A stretch of 14,137 nt of DNA from JAHBWI01 sp035715525 (GTDB lineage: Bacteria > Nitrospirota > Nitrospiria > Nitrospirales > Nitrospiraceae). The notes under the pieces are model-generated. The model did no database searches and was not told where the DNA came from. It was given only the letters and a program-made list of their open reading frames with translations. Shown here one piece after another: positions 7,469 to 13,390 of the stretch (position 1 is its first letter; each line of letters starts with the position of its first letter). The stretch covers positions 1-14,137 of the forward strand of contig DASTLA010000306.1 of the NCBI GenBank assembly GCA_035715525.1. The letters run 5' to 3'. Both the position numbers and the translations under genes were made by a program.

Positions 7469-8668
7469 ATGGCTATGAACCGCAGCCTGGGCGGTACCAG
7501 GTTTTCGCTGCCCGGCTGGGTAGGTCCGGTGCTCTATGCCTTGGCCCTAACCCTGCCTGCCTGCTCCAAGGCGGATCCCTATGTTCCGCCTGACCCCTTC
7601 TATTATTTTGCATCCTATACAGTCGGCAAGAACCCGACCACGGTGACGACGGGAGACTTCAACCGGGATCACATCACCGACCTTATTACGACCAATATCT
7701 CGAGTAATACGCTGTCGATCTTGCATGGCAACGGTGACGGAACCTTCAAGGACCAGATCCAGATTCGTGTCTGTCAGGAACCTCGGTCGTTGGCGATCAA
7801 TGACTTCAATGGTGATCAGCTGCCGGACCTTGTCTTGGCTTGCTCTGGAAGTGATCAGGTATCGATCCTCCTGGGGCGTCCGAGCGGCAAATTCGAGGAA
7901 GGTGCTCAGTACCCGGTGCATCGCACGCCGATTTCGGTGGCGAGCGACGATCTGAATGGAGACGGATATGCCGATCTGGCCGTTGCATTACGCAATGACA
8001 AGGTGAAAATTTTCCTGGGTTCCGGGACGGGTGAATTTAGGCCTGGAGCACAGTACGAGTATGGCGACACTCCGACCTCGGTGGCGCTCAAGGATCTGAA
8101 CGGCGATGGCAAGGTGGAACTGATCGTCACGAATGGCGGGCCCATGTCGAGCGCGGTGTCCGTGTGGGTGGGCAACGGGGACGGCACATTCCGCGATCCC
8201 AGGGATTACAAGACCGGCAAGCGGCCTCTCGGTGTGAGTTTTGCCGATTTCAACAATGATCGGGCGCTCGACCTGCTGGTGATCAACGGTGAGCGGGACA
8301 GTTTCACGACGTTTCTCGGCAACGGCGACGGGACGTTTCAAGCCGGCAAGGATTCCGGCGCCGATGCCAGCCCGAATTTCGGCTTGGCCCGTGACTTTGA
8401 CGGTGACCACCGTGCCGATGTGGCGATAGTCAATCTGCAATCTAACGATCTTTCCATTCTGTTCGGCCGAGGGGACGGAACGTTCTTCTATCCGCCGCGA
8501 AATTATCGCACTCTGCCGGGTCCCTTTGCCGTTTCCAGTTATCGTGTCTCGGAGCAAAGCGAAGAGGAGCCGGGGTTGGTCACCGCCGACAACGGTGTGG
8601 GAAGCGTCTCCATTTTCCTCCATCGAGGGCGCAAACTCCGTTCCTCTGTTGCCGCGGAATCGCGCTGA
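7469..8668 (+). CDS. FG-GAP/VCBS repeat beta-propeller lipoprotein
   Basis: The 399-residue product starts with a hydrophobic signal (about residues 16-31) ending in LPAC, so Cys32 is the likely lipidated residue and the protein is exported and membrane-anchored. The rest is a repeated module of about 49 residues. Six calcium-type D-x-[ND]-x-D-x-x-x-[DE] loops begin at Asp63, 112, 161, 209, 260 and 309, each followed about 25 residues later by a G-[NR]-G-D-G-T-F-like turn, degenerate in units 2 and 3. A seventh, loop-less unit at the end (about 345-390) would complete a seven-bladed propeller, as in integrin-alpha-like FG-GAP proteins. Such proteins usually serve binding or surface roles; no enzyme motif is seen. 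The ATG at 7469 (or 7475) has only a weak ribosome site, and an in-frame stop at 7433 rules out earlier starts. Confidence 0.88.
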   Translation: MAMNRSLGGTRFSLPGWVGPVLYALALTLPACSKADPYVPPDPFYYFASYTVGKNPTTVTTGDFNRDHITDLITTNISSNTLSILHGNGDGTFKDQIQIRVCQEPRSLAINDFNGDQLPDLVLACSGSDQVSILLGRPSGKFEEGAQYPVHRTPISVASDDLNGDGYADLAVALRNDKVKIFLGSGTGEFRPGAQYEYGDTPTSVALKDLNGDGKVELIVTNGGPMSSAVSVWVGNGDGTFRDPRDYKTGKRPLGVSFADFNNDRALDLLVINGERDSFTTFLGNGDGTFQAGKDSGADASPNFGLARDFDGDHRADVAIVNLQSNDLSILFGRGDGTFFYPPRNYRTLPGPFAVSSYRVSEQSEEEPGLVTADNGVGSVSIFLHRGRKLRSSVAAESR

Positions 8669-8730
8669 GGCTCAGCCCGCTCGACGTTCTGCTCGGATGT
8701 ACAAAGAGGGCGTCAAGAGGGTGCGTTTGC

Positions 8731-8759
8731 TTGACACCTCGGTGGGGCTCGGCTAGAGT
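8731..8759 (+). promoter_or_regulatory. Strong sigma70-type promoter of the small-gene/carboxypeptidase cluster
   Basis: A perfect TTGACA (8731-8736) is followed after 17 bases by TAGAGT (8754-8759). Predicted start is near 8766, leaving about 53 bases before the GTG at 8819. It lies in the 150-base gap after the lipoprotein gene and probably drives everything to 10267. Confidence 0.7.
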
Positions 8760-8818
8760 TCGAACAGGCTGCCGGACGGAGCGCCCAGCCGGGTTCAACC
8801 ACCATCTCCTGGAGCGTC

Positions 8819-9022
8819 GTGCGATCGTTCTTGTGGTGGTTTTCGATGGGCTGCCTGATGACATTGGCAGTCTTAATGGTTCAAGGTGGCGTGCGCGATT
8901 TGCTCTCCGGAGCCAATCCGACGGGTGGGGGGGCCGGAGCATACGTCTCCTTCGCTACCACGATCTTCGGGGGTGGGTTGTTGGCCGGATGCCTCGCCCT
9001 TATTCTCAATCGGCTTCGTTGA
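8819..9022 (+). CDS. Small two-helix membrane protein, unknown function
   Basis: A 67-residue protein with two predicted membrane segments, about residues 4-24 and 43-63, joined by a Gly-rich loop (LLSGANPTGGGAGAY). The C terminus is basic (NRLR) and the N terminus begins MRSF. The start is a GTG at 8819 with CTGGAG at 8809-8814. Its stop overlaps a possible ATG of the next frame as TGATG at 9020-9024, so coupling to the zinc-ribbon gene is possible. The upstream promoter at 8731-8759 supports this being a real first gene. I do not recognise the family; a small membrane modulator or subunit is a guess only. Confidence 0.65.
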   Translation: MRSFLWWFSMGCLMTLAVLMVQGGVRDLLSGANPTGGGAGAYVSFATTIFGGGLLAGCLALILNRLR

Positions 9023-9111
9023 TGCCCGAAATGACCCGGCCTGCGGCTCGGTTGCGGCCAGGTGATGATAACGGTGTATCCGTCGGACGGAACCATCGCG
9101 CGGAAAGCGAC

Positions 9112-9300
9112 ATGCATTGTCTCAAGTGCAAAGGATTCATGATGGTCGAGCGTCACTACACGCTTATGAACAGGCGTCTGTACGCCCGCTGCCTCAACTG
9201 CGGCTTTTGGATCGATCTAGCCGATCTTTTGCGATTCTTTCACAGAGTGCTGGACAGCTCGGTCCGCGGCACGAAAATTCGAGAGACCTATACGCTATGA
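9112..9300 (+). CDS. Small zinc-ribbon protein
   Basis: A 62-residue protein with two CxxC knuckles, Cys3/Cys6 (MHCLKCKG) and Cys27/Cys30 (ARCLNCGF), the layout of a compact zinc ribbon. The remaining C-terminal half is probably helical and partly basic (FFHRVLDSSVRG). It could bind nucleic acid or a protein partner; nothing points to an enzyme. The ATG at 9112 has GGAAAG at 9102-9107. An in-frame ATG at 9022, overlapping the previous stop as TGATG, would add 30 low-complexity residues; I prefer 9112 because the CxxC starts right after it. The TGA at 9298-9300 overlaps an ATG at 9297. Confidence 0.65.
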   Translation: MHCLKCKGFMMVERHYTLMNRRLYARCLNCGFWIDLADLLRFFHRVLDSSVRGTKIRETYTL

Positions 9301-9350
9301 CGCAGATCGCGGATCATCTCCCGCAGAGAAAGCGTAGACGCTCCGCATGA
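9297..9350 (+). CDS. Possible 17-aa basic peptide / coupling ORF
   Basis: A short ORF encodes MTQIADHLPQRKRRRSA. Its ATG overlaps the zinc-ribbon stop (ATGA, 9297-9300) and its TGA overlaps the carboxypeptidase start (ATGA, 9347-9350). The carboxypeptidase start has no good ribosome site of its own, so ribosomes passing through this ORF could deliver its translation. The peptide may have no function of its own. The overlaps are seen directly; translation is not shown. Confidence 0.3.
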   Translation: MTQIADHLPQRKRRRSA

Positions 9351-10267
9351 TGCCACCTTGGTCCTGTCTTTCGGTTCTCATTGCAGCCGGTGCACTCCTC
9401 TTATCGCTGCTTTTCCCCGTCCCCGCCTCTTCCATGGAGGCGGATACCGATGATGAAGTCATCACAGTCCCCTACGAGCCTCCGACCGCGCGCCAGGCTC
9501 ATCATGCGCTTCGCTGGAGACGAGTCCCAGCCCATAGCATCCTCCTGAAGGAACTGCGGACCGGCCAGACCCTGTACCAGTTCGAAAGTGGAAAAAAACT
9601 GTCTCCGGCCAGCCTGACCAAAATCATGTCGGCTCTCGTTATTCTTGAACATGGTCATCTCGATGATGAAGTGACGGTGAGTCCGAAGGCGGCCCGAGCC
9701 CCAAAAACGCATCTTCGACTCAAGACCGGCCAGATCTTTCGTCTGGAAGATCTACTGAAGGCGATGCTGATCGTATCGGCAAACGATGCCTGTTTGGCTG
9801 CAGTCGAACATGTCGGGGGAGATGAGCAGCGGTTCGTGGTTCTGATGAACGCCAAGGCGGCCGCGTTGCATCTCAACAATACCCATTTCCAGAACGGGTG
9901 CGGCTTCGATGCCCCCGATCACTATTCGACTGCCGAAGACCTGGCCAAATTGAGCGAAATCGCATTGCGCGACCCTGTCTTCCGCGACCTGGTTCGCGAA
10001 GAACGCGAGATCATTATGCCCATTAATCAACATCGGGTCTACGTCTTGCGAAACACGAACCGCCTTCTGGGTCGGATTCCCGGCGTCGAAGGGGTGAAGA
10101 CCGGCTTTACGTCAAGGGCGGGGCGTTGCCTCATTGCCAAAGTCTCTCAAGAGGGAAGCGATCTGCTGCTGGTGATTCTCAACTCGAAACGCCGCTGGAA
10201 TACCGCCACGAGCCTCATCAACTACGGCCTCCGCCTGAGCCAAAGCCGGGCCACCTTTCTCCGTTAA
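9347..10267 (+). CDS. D-alanyl-D-alanine carboxypeptidase (DacA/PBP5 family, S11)
   Basis: S11 carboxypeptidases trim the terminal D-Ala from peptidoglycan pentapeptides in the periplasm, limiting cross-linking. The 306-residue product has a signal peptide (about 1-29, ending PVPASS) and the three active-site motifs in order: Ser89-x-x-Lys92 (SLTK), Ser144-x-Asn146 (SAN) and Lys251-Thr-Gly253 (KTG), the last in GVEGVKTGFTSRAG. The chain ends about 50 residues after KTG and lacks the C-terminal beta domain and amphipathic membrane helix of Escherichia coli PBP5, so it is probably free in the periplasm or held by an uncleaved signal. The ATG at 9347 (MM) is favoured because it gives a complete signal peptide. 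The only upstream ribosome-like sequence (AGAGAAAG, about 9322-9329) is weak and far, so translation may depend on the overlapping 17-codon ORF. Confidence 0.93.
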   Translation: MMPPWSCLSVLIAAGALLLSLLFPVPASSMEADTDDEVITVPYEPPTARQAHHALRWRRVPAHSILLKELRTGQTLYQFESGKKLSPASLTKIMSALVILEHGHLDDEVTVSPKAARAPKTHLRLKTGQIFRLEDLLKAMLIVSANDACLAAVEHVGGDEQRFVVLMNAKAAALHLNNTHFQNGCGFDAPDHYSTAEDLAKLSEIALRDPVFRDLVREEREIIMPINQHRVYVLRNTNRLLGRIPGVEGVKTGFTSRAGRCLIAKVSQEGSDLLLVILNSKRRWNTATSLINYGLRLSQSRATFLR

Positions 10268-10303
10268 AAAGCCTGCAGTTGTCGTGCGTCGCGCAGCCGT
10301 GCA

Positions 10304-10322
10304 CGGGAGGTTCGTACTCCCG
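10304..10322. terminator. Possible terminator hairpin between convergent genes
   Basis: CGGGAG (10304-10309) pairs with CTCCCG (10317-10322) around a seven-base loop. It lies in the 117-base gap between the carboxypeptidase stop and the stop of the minus-strand exported protein. No T-run follows on either strand, so intrinsic termination is doubtful. On the minus strand a run of five T occurs only further on, at about 10270-10266. Confidence 0.3.
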
Positions 10323-10384
10323 ATTCGCACTACCGTGGGAATGTCATCGAATTCAGGATAAACGGGGATTCACTTGGCGGGCGT

Positions 10385-10915
10385 TCAGTGCGGTGATGCA
10401 AATTCTACATTCACGTCTTTGCCGAGATAGTTTACCTGAAACCCTTGCTTGTCATAAGCCAGGACCGCTCCCATCACGTTCTCATCGCCGTAGTCTTCCT
10501 GTCCCAGCAACTTTCTTACGTCCTCGGGACTCTCGCTGTTCAACACATTTCGAAAGATCCCTCGCGTCTTGTAGGCAAAGCGGTTGTTGATAAAAATGAG
10601 GTCGACTTTACCATCCTGAACCCGGACACCGGCCATGGGGCCGGTCGGCTTCCTTTGGTCCAACAAAAAGATAAAGGTGGCTTCCTGTTCAGCTTTAATG
10701 CCGGGAATTTTCTCGTTGACTAACACGTCGACTGCCTTGGCTTCCGTGTCACCGAGCTTTACGCCAAAAAGGGAGACTTCCGGACTGGTGATGCCCTTGG
10801 GATCCATGAGGTCATTCTTGCTCAACTCATACGGCTCGGCCTGCAAGGAGCCCGTGTTCGAGGCAAGTATTACAACGAGGGCCAAAGTGAAGAACGTCCA
10901 CTTGCTCAGAATCAT
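10385..10915 (-). CDS. Exported protein of unknown function
   Basis: A 176-residue protein with a clear signal peptide: MILSKW, a hydrophobic core to about residue 20, and a probable cleavage after SLQA (about residue 26). The mature part is a small beta-rich domain with FGVKLGDTEAKAVDVL and, in the second half, SPEDVRKLLGQEDYGDENVMGAVLAYDKQGFQVNYLG. The two G-x-x-L-G-like units faintly recall SmpA/BLIP-type folds; this is only an impression. The ATG at 10915 is chosen because AAGGAGG lies five bases upstream and the signal peptide starts there; the frame runs on to an ATG at 10939 that would add eight unlikely residues. A TATAGT hexamer on the minus strand (10959-10954) may be a -10 box, without a good -35. 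It is downstream of lysR on the same strand with an 88-base gap. Confidence 0.8.
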   Translation of the reverse strand: MILSKWTFFTLALVVILASNTGSLQAEPYELSKNDLMDPKGITSPEVSLFGVKLGDTEAKAVDVLVNEKIPGIKAEQEATFIFLLDQRKPTGPMAGVRVQDGKVDLIFINNRFAYKTRGIFRNVLNSESPEDVRKLLGQEDYGDENVMGAVLAYDKQGFQVNYLGKDVNVEFASPH

Positions 10916-11003
10916 TCCTGCCTCCTTGGGACAGCTCATCTACAGGCTACCGTACTATAAGGAGTAATGCACATTGGGCAGAATGCCCGGACGATCGCTC
11001 ATT

Positions 11004-11945
11004 CTAACGAAGGCTTCGGCCTCGTTGCAAGGCCGAAGAGACCGGCCGTGGTGATGAGAGCATTTCCTTCATGGTGAGTCGACACAGTTGGGCAAACTCT
11101 TCGGCTGCGACATTGCGATAGCGCTTGGAAAGATAGGCAACTCCGACAGGGTGACGGGGTGTTGGATCATACAGATCGACTAACTGAAGCTGCGATCCGT
11201 TTAAGCGTGACCGTACATAGAGCTCGGGCAGAATCGTAGCTCCAGCTCCTTCGGCCACCGCTTGGAGAATGCCCTCCGGAGAGCTCATCTCGAGCACCAC
11301 CTGCGGATGTACACCGACCTTTGCGCACTCGGCCTCTACCATCTTGCGCAAGCAATAGTCGATTGGCATCAACACCAACGGAAGATGTCCGAGGTCCTGC
11401 ATACGCATACGGGATTGTTGCAGTTTGGCCGCGGCCGGGACTACTAATGCGAGTCGCTCCTCGAACAGAGGCACGGTGGTCAGTTGGGCATGTGCCAGGG
11501 GAAGCAGGCAAATCCCGATATCGAGCTTGTGCGAGAGCAGCCCTTCAACGATATCCGAGGACGGCTGCGCATGGACCTGAAGATGGACGCCGGGAAATCG
11601 CTGTTTGAATCTCGACACCAGGGGAGCGATCAGATATGAATTGACGGTCGATAAGGCACCCACCACCAATTGGCCTCGTTTCGCGCCCTGTAGTTCCTGC
11701 ACGACCTGAGCGGCCTGCTCCAACTCCCTCAGCGCCCGCTCGGCATGTTCCTGAAACAACTCCCCAGCCTGGGTCAACACGACTTTTCGCCCTAGGCGGT
11801 CGAACAGCCTGGTGCCGAGTTCATCTTCCAGCCCGCTGATCTGGACAGACAAGGAAGGTTGCGACACGTGCATGTGCTCCGCAGCTCGCGTGAAATTGTG
11901 ATGGCGAGAGACGGCCAAGAAGTACTGAATCTGACGTAGTTCCAT
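11004..11945 (-). CDS. LysR-type transcriptional regulator
   Basis: LysR-type regulators bind promoter DNA as tetramers and switch nearby, often divergent, genes in response to a small ligand. The 313-residue product begins MELRQIQYFLAV and carries the winged helix-turn-helix in residues 1-60 (NFTRAAEHMHVSQPSLSVQISGLEDELGTRLFDR), a linker helix (about 60-88), then a two-lobed ligand-binding domain (GQLVVGALSTVNSYLIAPLVSRF onward). The ATG at 11945 is chosen because GAGGA sits five bases upstream; a GTG at 11957 would overlap that site. It diverges from the truncated-haemoglobin gene, and the intergenic region holds a canonical ATAG-N7-CTAT box, so control of the globin and autoregulation are likely. 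The ligand cannot be read from sequence; CynR, CysB and BenM-like classes are all possible. Confidence 0.93.
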   Translation of the reverse strand: MELRQIQYFLAVSRHHNFTRAAEHMHVSQPSLSVQISGLEDELGTRLFDRLGRKVVLTQAGELFQEHAERALRELEQAAQVVQELQGAKRGQLVVGALSTVNSYLIAPLVSRFKQRFPGVHLQVHAQPSSDIVEGLLSHKLDIGICLLPLAHAQLTTVPLFEERLALVVPAAAKLQQSRMRMQDLGHLPLVLMPIDYCLRKMVEAECAKVGVHPQVVLEMSSPEGILQAVAEGAGATILPELYVRSRLNGSQLQLVDLYDPTPRHPVGVAYLSKRYRNVAAEEFAQLCRLTMKEMLSSPRPVSSALQRGRSLR

Positions 11946-11959
11946 GCGAATCCTCACCT

Positions 11960-11974
11960 ATAGCTTCTGACTAT
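11960..11974. promoter_or_regulatory. LysR-type box ATAG-N7-CTAT (primary site candidate)
   Basis: ATAG (11960-11963), seven bases, CTAT (11971-11974) make a perfect dyad that contains T-N11-A, the general LysR-type site. It has the same architecture as the BenM/CatM site ATAC-N7-GTAT. It lies just upstream of the lysR ribosome site, a position suited to autorepression. Confidence 0.6.
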
Positions 11975-11995
11975 TGTATCTATGAAAACTATATA

Positions 11996-12026
11996 TTGGA
12001 ACTATGGATGATAGCGTGACTATAGT
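11996..12026 (+). promoter_or_regulatory. Weak promoter for the truncated-haemoglobin gene
   Basis: TTGGAA (11996-12001) and TATAGT (12021-12026) are 19 bases apart, longer than optimal, as often found in activator-dependent promoters. Start near 12033 would give a leader of about 63 bases before the ATG at 12096. Confidence 0.45.
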
Positions 12027-12036
12027 GAGGCGTCAA
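12008..12036 (-). promoter_or_regulatory. Promoter for lysR
   Basis: On the minus strand TTGACG (12036-12031) is followed after 17 bases by TATCAT (12013-12008), with start near 12001 and a leader of about 55 bases. It overlaps the globin promoter, so the two could compete for RNA polymerase. Confidence 0.45.
12011..12023. promoter_or_regulatory. Second, imperfect LysR-type half-site pair ATAG-N5-CTAT
   Basis: ATAG (12011-12014), five bases, CTAT (12020-12023), centred 50 bases from the primary box. This spacing fits the recognition/activation site pair of LysR-type promoters. It overlaps both predicted -10 boxes. A CTATAG palindrome (12020-12025) repeats one at 11958-11963. Confidence 0.4.
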
Positions 12037-12095
12037 TCGAGTAAAGAATTTTCAGCTAGAGTGCCGGGATGGTCTTCATAAAAGAGGAGGGAACG

Positions 12096-12560
12096 ATGAA
12101 GATGCGCGATGGGGTGCTGGGCATGCTGGCGTTGGGAGCGGTGGCGGTGATATTGGGTGGCTGTGCAGAAACCAGTCCTACGACGAGTACGGTGCGGCCC
12201 GCCCAGTCCTTATACGATCGGCTTGGAGGAAAACCCGCCATTACTGCGGTCGTTGATCAATTCGTCGCGAATGTGGCGGCAGATGGGCGGATTAATGGCA
12301 GATTTGCGACGACCGACATTCCGAAATTGAAAGGTCACCTGGTCGACCAGGTATGCAGTGCCACCGGCGGGCCTTGCACCTATGGCGGGCGTGACATGAA
12401 AACCACCCATGCAGGGATGAAAATCAGTGAAAGCGACTTCAACGCCCTGGTGCAGGATCTCGTGGCGGCACTCGACAAATTTAATGTGCCCGCTCAAGAA
12501 AAGGGCGAATTGCTGGCGCTTCTCGGCCCAATGAAAAAGGAGATTGTCGAGATACGTTAA
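12096..12560 (+). CDS. Group I truncated haemoglobin, lipoprotein-anchored
   Basis: Truncated haemoglobins bind haem and O2, NO or CO. The 154-residue product starts with a lipoprotein signal (MKMRDG, hydrophobic core, lipobox LGGC) with Cys23 as the lipidated residue, so the globin would face the periplasm. The globin part (about 38-150) has SLYDRLGG, the usual N-terminal motif of the class, and a GGP..Y.GRDMK..H segment in which His105 is the proximal haem ligand. His81 (KLKGHLV) aligns with the E10 His of cyanobacterial GlbN, a tentative match. Cys87 and Cys94 bracket the GGP turn and could form a disulfide outside the cytoplasm. The ATG at 12096 has GAGGAGG at 12084-12090; an earlier ATG at 12069 would put nine residues before the signal and include the ribosome site. 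A divergent LysR regulator is the probable controller. Detoxification of NO or oxygen handling is inference. Confidence 0.9.
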   Translation: MKMRDGVLGMLALGAVAVILGGCAETSPTTSTVRPAQSLYDRLGGKPAITAVVDQFVANVAADGRINGRFATTDIPKLKGHLVDQVCSATGGPCTYGGRDMKTTHAGMKISESDFNALVQDLVAALDKFNVPAQEKGELLALLGPMKKEIVEIR

Positions 12561-12572
12561 CAGAGTTGGCGG

Positions 12573-12596
12573 GGGCGGGGCCATCATGCCCTGCCC
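12573..12596. terminator. GC-rich hairpin between convergent genes
   Basis: GGGCGGGGC (12573-12581) pairs with GCCCTGCCC (12588-12596) with one G-T pair and a six-base loop. It begins 12 bases after the globin stop, so it probably ends that transcript, although no T-run follows on the plus strand. Confidence 0.45.
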
Positions 12597-12634
12597 AAAC
12601 CCAAAAAAGCATGAAGCCTGCTGTAGGTGTCTAA

Positions 12635-12925
12635 TCAACGTACCGTGGTCTGAATCAGCGCCTCCGCCAAAAGCCTCAGGCGCTGAAAATATACCAGCGT
12701 GCCGTCTTCCAGCTCCTCTAACAGTCCGTCGAGATCCGACAGGCAGTCCTCCAATATGGCCACCCGTTGGAGATCCAAGGTATCTTCACCGTCCAGATAA
12801 AACACAGCGCATCCACCGATGACGGTATCGAGCGTCATGAGCTGGCCTTCATGAGGGCTATTGAACTGGGGCCAGCCGGCGTGGCAGTGGGCTTCCCAGA
12901 GGGCTGCAACGGTGTTCTTACTCAT
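12635..12925 (-). CDS. 96-aa protein of unknown function
   Basis: A small soluble protein with no signal or membrane segment. The first third has an aromatic and His/Cys-rich patch (LWEAHCHAGW, residues 9-18, then His25 and Cys39), which might bind a metal. The second half is acidic and helical (LEDCLSDLDGLLEELEDG) and ends YFQRLRLLAEALIQ. The ATG at 12925 overlaps the stop of the upstream membrane-protein gene as ATGA (12925-12922), and no good ribosome site is present, so translation is probably coupled. A frame extension to 13036 lies entirely inside that upstream gene and is rejected. It forms the last gene of a minus-strand run after glutamate dehydrogenase. Family not recognised. Confidence 0.72.
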   Translation of the reverse strand: MSKNTVAALWEAHCHAGWPQFNSPHEGQLMTLDTVIGGCAVFYLDGEDTLDLQRVAILEDCLSDLDGLLEELEDGTLVYFQRLRLLAEALIQTTVR

Positions 12926-13320
12926 GGTTGTCGCACTTCTCCCAGCAAACCTACCGCATGCAATAAGAGCACGGCAAGAGCGCAGAGACCGACTCCTACG
13001 AAACGGTAATCCACAGCCTCCCGAGTGAGGCACCAACGAAGGATCGGGTCACGCCAGGTCGGCGGTCCCCACACCATGAGCCATCCCTTTGCCACCATAG
13101 CGGTCCCGGTGGTCCACCAAAGCGGTTGGTAAGGAAGATGCTGCGTGAACAACAATAAAACCAAGCCGAGCCAAATGCCCACGATTTCCCAGCGCAACAG
13201 TTGTGGGGCCTGGGAGAGTACATCCTGCATCTTTCTGACCACGAACGAAGGAAAAAACACCAGTGACAGGCCATCAGCCATCCAGATTCCCGCGATAGCC
13301 GCGAGCATATAGCGAGTCAT
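12922..13320 (-). CDS. Small four-helix membrane protein with internal duplication (DUF2065-like)
   Basis: The 132-residue product has four hydrophobic segments, about residues 3-23, 42-60, 67-85 and 104-126. The two halves look alike: unit 1 (IWMADGLSLVFFPSF...LLRWEIVGIWLGLVLLLF) and unit 2 (AMVAKGWLMVWGPP...VDYRFVGVGLCALAVLLL) share the order G-x-x-x-[LM]-V-[FW], Pro, an amphipathic stretch, R-x-x-G/V-G and a Leu-rich helix. This pattern recalls the small YjeT/DUF2065 membrane family, here doubled; that resemblance is by eye. The ATG at 13320 has GGGAG nine bases upstream on the minus strand; the frame continues to a GTG at 13356 that would add 12 non-hydrophobic residues. It overlaps the 96-aa gene by ATGA and follows glutamate dehydrogenase after 70 bases. 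Function unknown. Confidence 0.72.
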   Translation of the reverse strand: MTRYMLAAIAGIWMADGLSLVFFPSFVVRKMQDVLSQAPQLLRWEIVGIWLGLVLLLFTQHLPYQPLWWTTGTAMVAKGWLMVWGPPTWRDPILRWCLTREAVDYRFVGVGLCALAVLLLHAVGLLGEVRQP

Positions 13321-13390
13321 AACAACCGGCTCCCAGGAATGAGGCGAGAGACCCACACGGCGGTGAGGGGGCGGTCGACGAATCTAGCTG

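Noticed and set aside
7720..8490. Recurring GGCAACGGNGACGG-like DNA segments as a nucleotide repeat array
   Set aside because: They are the codons of the GNGDGTF turns of the FG-GAP protein, with in-frame spacing and third-base variation.
8731..9111. Upstream extension of the zinc-ribbon frame back to 8731
   Set aside because: It would begin at the -35 box of a strong promoter and overlap the membrane-protein gene; the added residues have no recognisable fold. Only the ATG at 9022 remains as an alternative start.
10126..10590. A 154-codon plus-strand frame across the carboxypeptidase end and the exported protein gene
   Set aside because: It crosses two well-supported genes and a hairpin, has no ribosome site and no recognisable domain.
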